Notes: a model not told the origin generated them from the sequence alone. DNA of 5,713 bases from an uncultured Clostridium sp. (GCA_900550335.1 URRU01000117.1:1-5713), one strand, 5' to 3'; counted from the stretch's first letter, positions 1 to 5,637 are shown. A program made the numbers and translations.

Positions 1-2
1 TT

Positions 3-410
3 ATGAAAAAATTCCTATCAATCTTACTAATGATTACACTTATATTTTCATTAGTTGCATGCTCAAAACAAAATGAAGAACTATCAAAATGGGATTGCTC
101 AGTAGCATGTGCAGAGGAATCCACTGAAAACAACTATGTAGTTACATACAGCGACGAAAAAATTGTATCAAAAACAGGATTATTAACTATCCAAAACAGA
201 AACGACTTTGACATAGCGGTTTCACTACATCAAACTTCTGGTGAAGAAGAAGAAAAAACTGTAGAAATAAAAGCTAACGGAGTAACAATATTACACAACA
301 TAGAAAAAAACAAAGAATACACACTTGGCTGCCATGCTGACGTAAAAGAAGGAACTGAAATAAAAATCATGGTTTATGATGGAGAAAACTCTGAACCATA
401 TCAAAGCTAA
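3..410 (+). CDS. Small putative lipoprotein of unknown function
   Basis: The 135-residue product starts MKKF, has a hydrophobic core at residues 4-17, and ends its signal peptide with the lipobox LVAC (residues 17-20). It should therefore be cut before Cys20, lipidated and held on the outer face of the cell membrane. The mature part is about 115 residues, hydrophilic and acidic, with an EEEE run at 81-84. It has three more cysteines (Cys32 and Cys36 in DCSVAC, and Cys110), and alternating hydrophobic stretches around 44-76 and 86-125 suggest a small beta-sandwich. I do not recognise a family, and no catalytic motif is apparent. The start lies two bases from the window edge, so its ribosome site and any upstream gene are not visible; the signal peptide nevertheless makes this Met convincing. 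The stop TAA at 408-410 is followed by an AT-rich stretch without a close hairpin; the nearest terminator is at 543-580. Confidence 0.85.
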   Translation: MKKFLSILLMITLIFSLVACSKQNEELSKWDCSVACAEESTENNYVVTYSDEKIVSKTGLLTIQNRNDFDIAVSLHQTSGEEEEKTVEIKANGVTILHNIEKNKEYTLGCHADVKEGTEIKIMVYDGENSEPYQS

Positions 411-480
411 TAATTTTAAAAATAAGATATAAATAACAATTATCATATTTACTATATTCTTCAAAACATTAATTAACGCA

Positions 481-530
481 AAGATGAAGCAGAACAACAA
501 TGTATTAAACTGTTTATAAAAAATAAATTG
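481..530 (+). pseudogene. Relic of the smsB 3' end (inverted partial copy)
   Basis: On the + strand this stretch reads D-E-A-E-Q-Q-C-I-K-L-F-I-K, against E-E-A-E-Q-Q-I-L-N-C-F-L-K-stop at the end of smsB (759-1685, minus strand). At the DNA level GAAGCAGAACA is identical in both, and TATTAAA, TGTTT and TAAATTG follow in the same order, separated by substitutions and two 1-base indels. The indels shift the frame and remove the TAA stop, so it cannot be a functional coding end. Similarity upstream of 481 is weak: a gapped match might reach about 457. Only the last 13 or so codons are therefore recognisable. The relic is the outer part of the left arm of the palindrome 481-803. It could alternatively be all that remains of a second, convergent smsB gene. 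Confidence 0.7.
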
Positions 531-542
531 GAAAACAATATT

Positions 543-580
543 AAAGGAGATGTCAGATTTTTTATCGGTATCTCCTTTTT
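543..580 (+). terminator. Intrinsic terminator, left palindrome arm
   Basis: The stem is AAAGGAGATGTC (543-554) against GGTATCTCCTTT (567-578), including G-T and T-G pairs, with a loop of about 12 bases and a T tract at 576-580. On the + strand it would stop transcripts from the lipoprotein gene ending at 410, although it lies about 130 bases beyond that stop. It is a diverged duplicate of the smsB terminator at 708-740 and points towards it. Confidence 0.75.
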
Positions 581-581
581 A

Positions 582-703
582 CTTGAAGATAAATATGGCA
601 ACCGCACCCGACAATTCTGCAAGCGCCTCGCAACATATAAATGTGTTACATATATGGGCGAGGCGCTGAAGCCTGGAGGCTAGGTTGCCATATTTATTTC
701 AAG
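582..703. repeat. Nested GC-rich inverted repeat (cruciform or structured RNA candidate)
   Basis: The outer stem pairs 582-603 with 683-703 (about 21 bp, one unpaired base). The inner stem AGCGCCTCGC (622-631) pairs perfectly with GCGAGGCGCT (658-667), followed by CATATA (634-639) with TATATG (651-656) and a small ATGT-GTT-ACAT hairpin (641-651). On the right, AGCC-TGGA-GGCT (670-681) forms a separate hairpin, giving a three-way junction if folded as one strand. The flanks of the inner stem are strikingly GC-rich for this DNA: 18 of 28 bases in 604-631 and 19 of 27 in 658-684. It lies between two converging terminators, so neither neighbouring transcript should normally cover it. No promoter of its own is evident, and I match it to no riboswitch or known RNA. 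Confidence 0.75.
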
Positions 704-707
704 CCTC

Positions 708-740
708 AAAAAAAGGGATGCCATAAAAATCTGACATCCC
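708..740 (-). terminator. Intrinsic terminator of the smsCB operon
   Basis: Read on the minus strand, GGGATGTC (740-733) pairs with GGCATCCC (722-715) around a loop of about 10 bases, followed at once by seven T residues (714-708). It begins 18 bases past the smsB stop codon and should end the smsC-smsB transcript. Its sequence is the homologue of the + strand terminator at 543-580. Confidence 0.9.
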
Positions 741-758
741 TAAATATTCTTCTTCAAT

Positions 759-1685
759 TTATTTTAAGAAACAATTTAATATCTGCTGTTCTGCTTCCTC
801 TTCAGTTAACCCTAGAGTCATTAATTTTAATATCTGATCTCCAGCTATTTTACCTATTGCAGCTTCATGAACTAACATAGCATCTGGATGCTCTGCAGAT
901 ATTTCTGGTATTGAACTTATCTTAGCATTTCCCATAAGTATTGAGTCACACTGAACATGTGCTGAACACTGGTTTTCACCTATTACTCTTGGGTTAAATA
1001 CCTGAACAGAATTATCCTGACCAACAGTACGAGATATAACCTGAGCTGAAGAATCTTCTCCCTGAAGAACAACTTCCATATTAGACTCAGCAAACTGGTC
1101 ATCATGAGTTAATAATCTTTCAAGAACAACTATTTTTGCATTTTTACCTAAAGTTGCTTCAAGATCTCTCTTAGTAGAGTCAACCCCTCTTATCTGAACT
1201 GTTTCCATTTCGCAGTATGAATCTTCTTCCATTTCAACTATTGTCACAGGATTTAAGATTCTCTTTCCTCCACCTTCAGTTCCTTCTCCGTAGTGTTTTT
1301 CAGTGTATTTTAATTTTGCTCCTTTTTTAAGAACAAATCTATGTATACCATCATGCTGGCTATCATCGCAACCACAGTTGTGTATACCACAACCAGCTAT
1401 TATAGTTACTTCTGCATTTTCGCCTATTATAAAGTCGTTATATACTTTATCGCTAAATCCAGACTGAGTAACTATTACTGGTATATGAACATCTTCTGGT
1501 TTAGAATTTGGTTTTACTATTATATCTATACCTGGTTTATCTGTTTTAGGTATTATATCTACGTCTTTAGTAGATCTTCTTTCTATACCTTCACCATTTT
1601 TTCTTATATTAAATGCCCCAAGAATTGGATTACCCATTCTCATATCGGCAACTTCTTTTAATAAGTCTAAATCCACTCTATCCAT
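759..1685 (-). CDS. smsB: SufB/SufD-family Fe-S assembly scaffold, SmsB type
   Basis: A 308-residue cytoplasmic scaffold that with SmsC assembles iron-sulfur clusters. It is much shorter than SufB or SufD of the full SUF system and consists essentially of the beta-helix core plus the C-terminal helical part. The C-terminal block is diagnostic: HVQCDSILMG (243-252), LVHEAAIG (271-278), DQILKLMTLGLTEEEAE (283-299). Cys246 falls where the SufB active cysteine of QCDS lies, and His273-Glu274 where SufB His-Glu and the SufD ligand histidine lie (alignment from memory). A second candidate ligand cluster is CGIHNCGCDDSQHDGIH (99-115), with Cys99, His102, Cys104, Cys106 and His111. The start at 1685 is chosen because GGAAAGGCGG precedes it at a good distance; an in-frame ATG 13 codons earlier lies inside smsC and lacks this. 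The start overlaps the smsC stop by 8 bases (ATGGATAG), implying translational coupling. No sufS, sufU or sufD neighbour is visible. Confidence 0.9.
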   Translation of the reverse strand: MDRVDLDLLKEVADMRMGNPILGAFNIRKNGEGIERRSTKDVDIIPKTDKPGIDIIVKPNSKPEDVHIPVIVTQSGFSDKVYNDFIIGENAEVTIIAGCGIHNCGCDDSQHDGIHRFVLKKGAKLKYTEKHYGEGTEGGGKRILNPVTIVEMEEDSYCEMETVQIRGVDSTKRDLEATLGKNAKIVVLERLLTHDDQFAESNMEVVLQGEDSSAQVISRTVGQDNSVQVFNPRVIGENQCSAHVQCDSILMGNAKISSIPEISAEHPDAMLVHEAAIGKIAGDQILKLMTLGLTEEEAEQQILNCFLK

Positions 1686-2421
1686 TGTAAACCGCCTTTC
1701 CCTGTATTTCACATACAGTTCCATTTACCTGGTTTAATATTTCAGGTAGTATCTCATCTTTGCTTCCACTAGTTTTTATTTTTCCATCTTCTAATACTAT
1801 TATCTGATCGGCAAGTTCTAGTATTCTTTCCTGATGAGATATTATTATTATAGTCTGATCTTTTTCTTCGTGCATTTTCTGGAAGCTTTCGTTTAATTTA
1901 CCAAAGCTCCATAAATCTATCCCAGCTTCTGGCTCGTCAAATATAGATACTTTTAAATCTCTTGCAAATAAAGTAGCTATTTCAATTCTTTTCATTTCCC
2001 CACCAGATAAAGAGTTGTCCACTTCTCTAGTTAGGTATTCTTTTGAACATAGACCAACTGCTGCTAAATACTGGCAACAATCTTCTTTTGGAAGGTCTCC
2101 ACCGTGAGCTAATTTTAATAAATCTTCTACAGTCATACCTTTTATTCTAGGTGGCTGCTGGAATGCATATCCTATTCCCATTTTAGCTCTTTCTGTTATA
2201 GATTTTTCTGTTATATCTTCTCCATCTAAAAGTATCTGTCCTTTTGATGCTTCTGATATACCCATTATAACCTTAGCGAGACTCGACTTTCCTCCACCAT
2301 TTGGACCAGTTATAACATATAATTTTCCTTTTTCAAAATTAATGCTTAAATCATCTATTATATTGCGTTCTTCCCCGTTTTCATCTACTACATTAAAGAA
2401 CACATTCTTTAACTCTAGCAT
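1678..2421 (-). CDS. smsC: SufC-like ABC ATPase of Fe-S cluster assembly, SmsC type
   Basis: A 247-residue soluble ABC ATPase that powers cluster assembly on the SmsB scaffold; despite ABC-transporter homology there is no membrane partner. All nucleotide-binding motifs are present: Walker A GPNGGGKSS (39-47), Q-loop AFQQPP (86-91), signature LSGGEMKR (138-145), Walker B VSIFDEPEAG (158-167) with Asp162 and Glu163, D-loop region GIDLW (167-171), and switch His196 in ISHQE. The FQQP Q-loop followed by the LSGGE(M/K)KR signature is SufC-like. Cys115, Cys116 and Cys125 cluster in the helical subdomain. The start at 2421 is chosen because GGAGG lies 7 bases upstream; two in-frame ATGs at 2439 and 2451 give 6 and 10 extra residues but lie before or across this ribosome site. 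It is the first gene of the operon, overlapping smsB by 8 bases. It could be named sufC; I prefer smsC because its partner is a single short SufB/SufD homologue. Confidence 0.92.
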   Translation of the reverse strand: MLELKNVFFNVVDENGEERNIIDDLSINFEKGKLYVITGPNGGGKSSLAKVIMGISEASKGQILLDGEDITEKSITERAKMGIGYAFQQPPRIKGMTVEDLLKLAHGGDLPKEDCCQYLAAVGLCSKEYLTREVDNSLSGGEMKRIEIATLFARDLKVSIFDEPEAGIDLWSFGKLNESFQKMHEEKDQTIIIISHQERILELADQIIVLEDGKIKTSGSKDEILPEILNQVNGTVCEIQGKAVYNG

Positions 2422-2494
2422 TCTCGTTCCTCCATTCATAAAATAAACCATCTATTTGGATAAGTTTTTAGTCTTTTTTTAAAAATAATTCTAC

Positions 2495-2528
2495 ATTATA
2501 TATGTTATCAATATTATCTATTTTTATC
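2495..2528 (-). promoter_or_regulatory. Candidate smsCB promoter with three spaced TTATC repeats
   Basis: On the minus strand a perfect -10 hexamer TATAAT (2500-2495) lies about 74 bases before the smsC start. No good -35 is seen at 17 bases. Directly upstream, GATAA (TTATC on the + strand, at 2505, 2514 and 2524) recurs three times at 9 and 10 base steps, about one helical turn, overlapping the place of the -35. The repeats could be an activator or repressor site. The half-sites are direct rather than inverted, so a classical Fur box is not matched. Confidence 0.35.
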
Positions 2529-2589
2529 AATAAAATAGAGTTCAAATAATCAAATTTTTCTTACTAAGTATACTTTTTTCCTATATACG

Positions 2590-2633
2590 AAAAAACGGTT
2601 ATCAATCAAATCTATAATTTGATTGATAACCGT
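2590..2633 (-). terminator. Strong intrinsic terminator after the small membrane gene
   Basis: A perfect 17-bp stem (2595-2611 with 2617-2633) encloses a 5-base loop. On the minus strand it is followed at once by six T residues (2595-2590, the first shared with the stem). It lies 13 bases beyond the stop of the 2646-2912 gene and insulates smsC from it. On the + strand the stem is followed by CGAG and seven T residues (2638-2644), so it could act in both directions, although no + strand gene precedes it here. Confidence 0.9.
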
Positions 2634-2645
2634 CGAGTTTTTTTA

Positions 2646-2912
2646 TTATTTTTTCTTCTTTTTGCTTCTTCTCTTTTCTTGTTCTCTAATTCTTATAGCT
2701 TCTTTATCAGTTTTTGGAGCTCTTGCAGCTTCCTCTTTTTCTCTTTTTTTAACTTTATAATAGAAGTATCCTAAGTCTCCCATAATAAGAGCTAAATATA
2801 CACACGTAAATATTATAGAGTTTTTATTTAATTCAAAATTGTAGCTTTTATAGAATATAAGAACATACACTGGTAGTGAGAATAAAATTCTCATTGCTGG
2901 ATTCTCTCTCAA
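2646..2912 (-). CDS. Small membrane protein with a basic, charged C-terminal tail
   Basis: An 88-residue product I cannot assign to a family. Residues 8-23 and 32-52 are hydrophobic and probably span the membrane twice, leaving a short N-terminus and a long C-terminal tail on the same side. The tail (53-88) is almost entirely Lys, Arg and Glu and ends KRRSKKKKK; by the positive-inside rule it should be cytoplasmic. The best start is a TTG at 2912, with AGGGGG 8 bases upstream. The first ATG, six codons later (2894), has only a weak GAGAGAG stretch before it and remains possible. It has its own terminator (2590-2633). The 121 bases between it and the protease gene hold a possible -10 TATACT (2967-2962) but no clear -35 and no convincing terminator for the protease, so partial read-through from 3034 is possible. 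Function is unknown. Confidence 0.65.
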   Translation of the reverse strand: MRENPAMRILFSLPVYVLIFYKSYNFELNKNSIIFTCVYLALIMGDLGYFYYKVKKREKEEAARAPKTDKEAIRIREQEKRRSKKKKK

Positions 2913-3033
2913 ACTTTTTACCCCCTTAAAATCCTCTGAATATTTAAACTCTCCACTACATAGTATATAGCTTTTTTAACATAATATACAGTCCTTTTTT
3001 ATTTATTATTTATAATATGGACTTTCTTATACT

Positions 3034-5379
3034 TTATTTAAATAAATTTCTAAGCTGTGCTGTTACTGTAGCATTAGAGCCACCGCCAACCTGAGAAATT
3101 TTTTCTACACTTTTTCCTGATAGTGCAGATTTCTGACCATTAGATAGTTTTTTTCCTGCTAATATTATAGGTGAACTTGTCTTAGCAGCAAATGCTCCTA
3201 CTGATAATCCATCTATTAATTTATCCTGTCCTTCTGAACCATCTTTCACTACAAAAAGATATTCAAATGCAGATTGATTGTAGAATTTCTTGATTATAGC
3301 AGCATTTGTTTCACTTCTATTTGAGCCACTAACTCTTTCTGGATTTTTTAAAGATGATTCTACACTTTCTGGTACAGCATTTTTACCACCTATTATATAT
3401 GTTTTTTCTACCTTATCATCAGAAAGAATTTCTTCTGCTCCTGTAGTTTTTCCATTTTTATCAGATAGTATTATTGGTATATTTTTCTGTCCGGCTGCTG
3501 CTCCAAAACTTATTGCATCTGCAAGTCCGCTTACTCCATTTACAACAGCTACTTGATCTATGTTAGCTCCTTCTGATTTCATCTCATTTGCTATAGCTAC
3601 ACTAGTCGCATATCTATTACTTCCTGATATTCTTTCCACAGAAATTCCCATTTTTTCTATCTGTAATTGAACATTTTTAGATATAACTGAGCTACCACCT
3701 ATTATATATACTTTACCTACTCCAAGTCTTTTTAACTCATTTTTAGTAACATCTTTTAATGTATCTTTTTCAGTAAGTAAAACTGGTGCATCCTTATATG
3801 CTGCAAGAGGTGTTGCAGCAAGTGCATCTACTATTGCACTACCATTTGAGATTATAGCAGTATCCGCAGTATTCCAACCTTTTTTGCTTGTTTTAACTGC
3901 TGTATCATATCTATTTGTTCCTATTATATCGTTTGGGTTTACATTGCTTTTAGTTATAGCTTTTATTGCAAAGTTTATATTATCATTTGTCTGAGTGTTT
4001 ATATCTATAAATCTTCCATTTACTAATTGGAAGCTTTCCCCTCTATTAGCCTTAGCCTTAAACCAAGGTACATTTTCTGTATTTCCTTCTGCAAATATAG
4101 TTGCTGTATTTGGATTTTTCATTTTTACAACTATTGCACCTTTTCCAGAAGGTATTTTAACAGAATTTACTGGAATAGTTATATATCCAGTTTCGTTTAT
4201 AGTTCCTGATGCCAATAATTTTAAATTGCTATTTTGAGGAACACCTTTTTTCACAGGAGCATAGTATATCTGGTATTTACTTCCTAAAGTTGTATTTCCT
4301 ATTGTTACACCTTCTATAGTTTCATTTTGACCATTAAAATTAAATACATTTGCTACTGCAAAATTTTTGCCTCCATATTCTGTATATCCACCTTTTTCAA
4401 GCTGGTATATCTTATTTCCTGATTTCTCTATTTTTTTTATAGAATAATTATCCCCTGCTTGAAGAAGAGTTTTATCTTCATAAGAAACCCAGAAATAACC
4501 TCCTTCTGAGTTATAATTTCCCCAACTGTTTTTAACTAGCCAAGCACCATCGTATTTAGGTTTAGCCTTACCTGTGAAATGATCTCTACTGTAGCTATCA
4601 TCCCAACCTACAACAGTAACTGCATGATTTTGACCTATATTATAATCTACATAATATGCATTTTTATCTTTACTACTATATTCATCAAAATCTCCATAAC
4701 CTGACACTACTCCGCCGTATTTAGTTATAGCATTTTTTATATCCATTCTATTATTTCTTATAAATATAACTTTACTAGCTAAATATCCTGTTCCTTTGGC
4801 TGTATTCATATTTGAAGGTCTAGTGTTGTGAGTGTTATATTTTAACTCTGATTCAAGCTTTGGCCCATCACCAGAAGCAAAATATCCCATAGAAAGTAAA
4901 TTTGATGTTCCTTCATGATCTCCTACATTCCATCCATTTACTCCACCTTTTGCCCACCATCTCATATGTTCTTCTGATAAATCATTTACTCCATATCCAT
5001 TTGTAGCCATATAAGATTCCATTCCTGCTATACCAGCAAATGCCCAACAAACTCCTAGATTTTCTTGATTTCTTATTCCTGTATCTTTACCCTGTTTTCT
5101 AGGGTCATAGTCTTTTGGAAGGTATCTAGTTATTCTTGATGCATTACCAGAAACATTAGTCCCATCTACATCTATTGCCATTGGTACTCTCTCTGATTTA
5201 TCAACTAATCCACTTTCTGCATCTTCAACATATTGCTTAAACTCTTCAGTAGATTCTAATTGTTTTATAGAAAGGTCTTTATCTTTTATACTTAAACCAG
5301 TATCAGCAAATGCTAAAGGCATTGAGCTTACAGTTATGGCTGTTGCTGCTAACACTGATATTGTCTTTTTATTTATCAT
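3034..5379 (-). CDS. cwp84: Cwp84/Cwp13-like wall-anchored cysteine protease with three CWB2 repeats
   Basis: A 781-residue exported protease. Residues 1-26 are a signal peptide (MINKK, hydrophobic core, cut after ALAFA-type PLAFA). A propeptide follows to about residue 90. The papain-like C1A domain (about 91-320) has oxyanion Gln105 and catalytic Cys111 in RNQENLGVCWAF, His252 in GQNHAVTVVGWD and Asn284 in LVKNSWG. Residues about 325-475 match the lectin-like middle domain of Cwp84. Three CWB2 repeats (PF04122 type), beginning at GTNRYDTA (487), GSNRYATS (585) and GSNRSETN (684), should bind the anionic wall polymer non-covalently. Length and domain order fit Cwp84 (803 residues), which matures the S-layer precursor SlpA in C. 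difficile. Cys111 is the only cysteine in the protein. The start at 5379 has GGGAGGA upstream and begins the signal peptide; an in-frame ATG at 5451 would add 24 residues that spoil it. Orthology to Cwp84 rather than Cwp13 is not decided. Confidence 0.93.
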   Translation of the reverse strand: MINKKTISVLAATAITVSSMPLAFADTGLSIKDKDLSIKQLESTEEFKQYVEDAESGLVDKSERVPMAIDVDGTNVSGNASRITRYLPKDYDPRKQGKDTGIRNQENLGVCWAFAGIAGMESYMATNGYGVNDLSEEHMRWWAKGGVNGWNVGDHEGTSNLLSMGYFASGDGPKLESELKYNTHNTRPSNMNTAKGTGYLASKVIFIRNNRMDIKNAITKYGGVVSGYGDFDEYSSKDKNAYYVDYNIGQNHAVTVVGWDDSYSRDHFTGKAKPKYDGAWLVKNSWGNYNSEGGYFWVSYEDKTLLQAGDNYSIKKIEKSGNKIYQLEKGGYTEYGGKNFAVANVFNFNGQNETIEGVTIGNTTLGSKYQIYYAPVKKGVPQNSNLKLLASGTINETGYITIPVNSVKIPSGKGAIVVKMKNPNTATIFAEGNTENVPWFKAKANRGESFQLVNGRFIDINTQTNDNINFAIKAITKSNVNPNDIIGTNRYDTAVKTSKKGWNTADTAIISNGSAIVDALAATPLAAYKDAPVLLTEKDTLKDVTKNELKRLGVGKVYIIGGSSVISKNVQLQIEKMGISVERISGSNRYATSVAIANEMKSEGANIDQVAVVNGVSGLADAISFGAAAGQKNIPIILSDKNGKTTGAEEILSDDKVEKTYIIGGKNAVPESVESSLKNPERVSGSNRSETNAAIIKKFYNQSAFEYLFVVKDGSEGQDKLIDGLSVGAFAAKTSSPIILAGKKLSNGQKSALSGKSVEKISQVGGGSNATVTAQLRNLFK

Positions 5380-5413
5380 TTCCAATCCTCCCATATATCT
5401 TAAATGTTTATCC

Positions 5414-5440
5414 TTGTCAGATATAGTTGTCACCTGACAA
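5414..5440. promoter_or_regulatory. TTGTCA repeats upstream of the protease (operator candidate)
   Basis: TTGTCA at 5427-5432 and its exact inverse TGACAA at 5435-5440 form a 6+2+6 palindrome. A third copy, TTGTCA, lies at 5414-5419, 13 bases from the first. The cluster is between the candidate -10 (5464-5469) and the start codon, so it would lie in the early leader of the protease mRNA. Its symmetry resembles a dimeric repressor site or a leader hairpin; no regulator is identified. Confidence 0.4.
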
Positions 5441-5463
5441 AACCACACCATATCTTATTTTTC

Positions 5464-5492
5464 ATTATACATTATTTTATAAACCTATTCGA
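5464..5492 (-). promoter_or_regulatory. Candidate promoter of the Cwp84-like gene
   Basis: On the minus strand a perfect -10 TATAAT (5469-5464) is preceded at 17 bases by TCGAAT (5492-5487), a poor -35 matching three of six consensus positions. Transcription would begin near 5457, leaving a leader of about 78 bases. A weak -35 fits a promoter that needs an activator, but the AT richness of the region makes chance TATAAT matches likely. Confidence 0.4.
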
Positions 5493-5575
5493 TAATTTTT
5501 TTATATATTAACAAAATCGTCATAATTTAAAGCAAATTAATTACTAAATGTAACCTTTTGAATTTATTCTAAAGC

Positions 5576-5604
5576 TTGACTTTTGACATTTTTTAAAGTA
5601 TTAT
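5576..5604 (+). promoter_or_regulatory. Sigma-A-type promoter facing out of the window
   Basis: TTGACT (5576-5581) and TATTAT (5599-5604) are separated by exactly 17 bases, a near-consensus housekeeping promoter on the + strand. A second TTGACA at 5583-5588 is a perfect -35 but has only 10 bases before this -10. Transcription should start near 5611. No open reading frame begins before 5713, so the promoter serves a gene or RNA beyond the window, divergent from the protease gene. Confidence 0.65.
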
Positions 5605-5609
5605 TTGTG

Positions 5610-5637
5610 AGTATGTGTCTTTAAAAAGATGCTTACT
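5610..5637 (+). other. Stem-loop at the predicted 5' end of the outgoing transcript
   Basis: AGTATGTGTCTT (5610-5621) pairs with AAGATGCTTACT (5626-5637) in 11 of 12 positions, including two G-T pairs, around a 4-base loop. It begins at about the predicted start of transcription from the 5576-5604 promoter, so it would cap the RNA. The remaining sequence to 5713 is very AT-rich, with TAAATTTTTAT repeated at 5637 and 5668 and TATCTATA at 5645 and 5662. A transcript-stabilising 5' hairpin of a long leader is the simplest reading; a short regulatory RNA is possible. Confidence 0.5.

Larger units (their letters stand above)
481..803. repeat. Imperfect ~320 bp palindrome spanning the smsB 3' end
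   Basis: Left arm 481-603 and right arm 683-803 align as reverse complements over their whole length, roughly three quarters or more identical by hand alignment. In order from outside to centre, the shared blocks are the smsB C-terminal codons, the post-stop sequence AATATT, a terminator with GATGTCAGATTTTT in both arms, and a block ending TAAATATGGCAACC (identical at 590-603 and, reversed, 683-696). Outer arms, inner stem and loop stems all share a centre at about 644, so this is one palindrome rather than independent repeats. The right arm contains the real smsB end; the left arm is the degraded copy. This indicates an old inverted duplication. Confidence 0.85.

Noticed and set aside
291..500. 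A minus-strand frame with hydrophobic residues resembling a membrane protein
   Set aside because: It is antisense to the lipoprotein 3' end and runs into the smsB relic; the hydrophobic look comes from reading A-rich coding DNA in reverse, and there is no ribosome site.
582..703. Riboswitch, T-box or other known RNA family
   Set aside because: I could match no conserved core to a known class, and the element lies after terminators rather than before a gene. It is kept only as a structural repeat.
641..880. An open + strand frame of 79 codons
   Set aside because: It begins in the palindrome loop, crosses the minus-strand terminator and runs antisense through the smsB end; it has no ribosome site and a composition explained by those features.
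1341..1661. An open + strand frame of 106 codons rich in Tyr, Ile and Phe
   Set aside because: It is the reverse strand of smsB, whose family motifs leave no doubt about the coding strand.
2990..3023. AGTCC/GGACT inverted repeat as a terminator for the protease gene
   Set aside because: The stem is only 5 bp with a loop of about 24 bases and has no T tract after it on the minus strand.
3290..4237. Several + strand open frames of 60-88 codons
   Set aside because: All lie antisense inside the protease gene, where CWB2 and protease motifs fix the true frame.
5380..5451. N-terminal extension of the protease to an upstream in-frame ATG
   Set aside because: It would put 24 charged and irregular residues before a clear signal peptide, and the GGGAGGA ribosome site lies directly before 5379.
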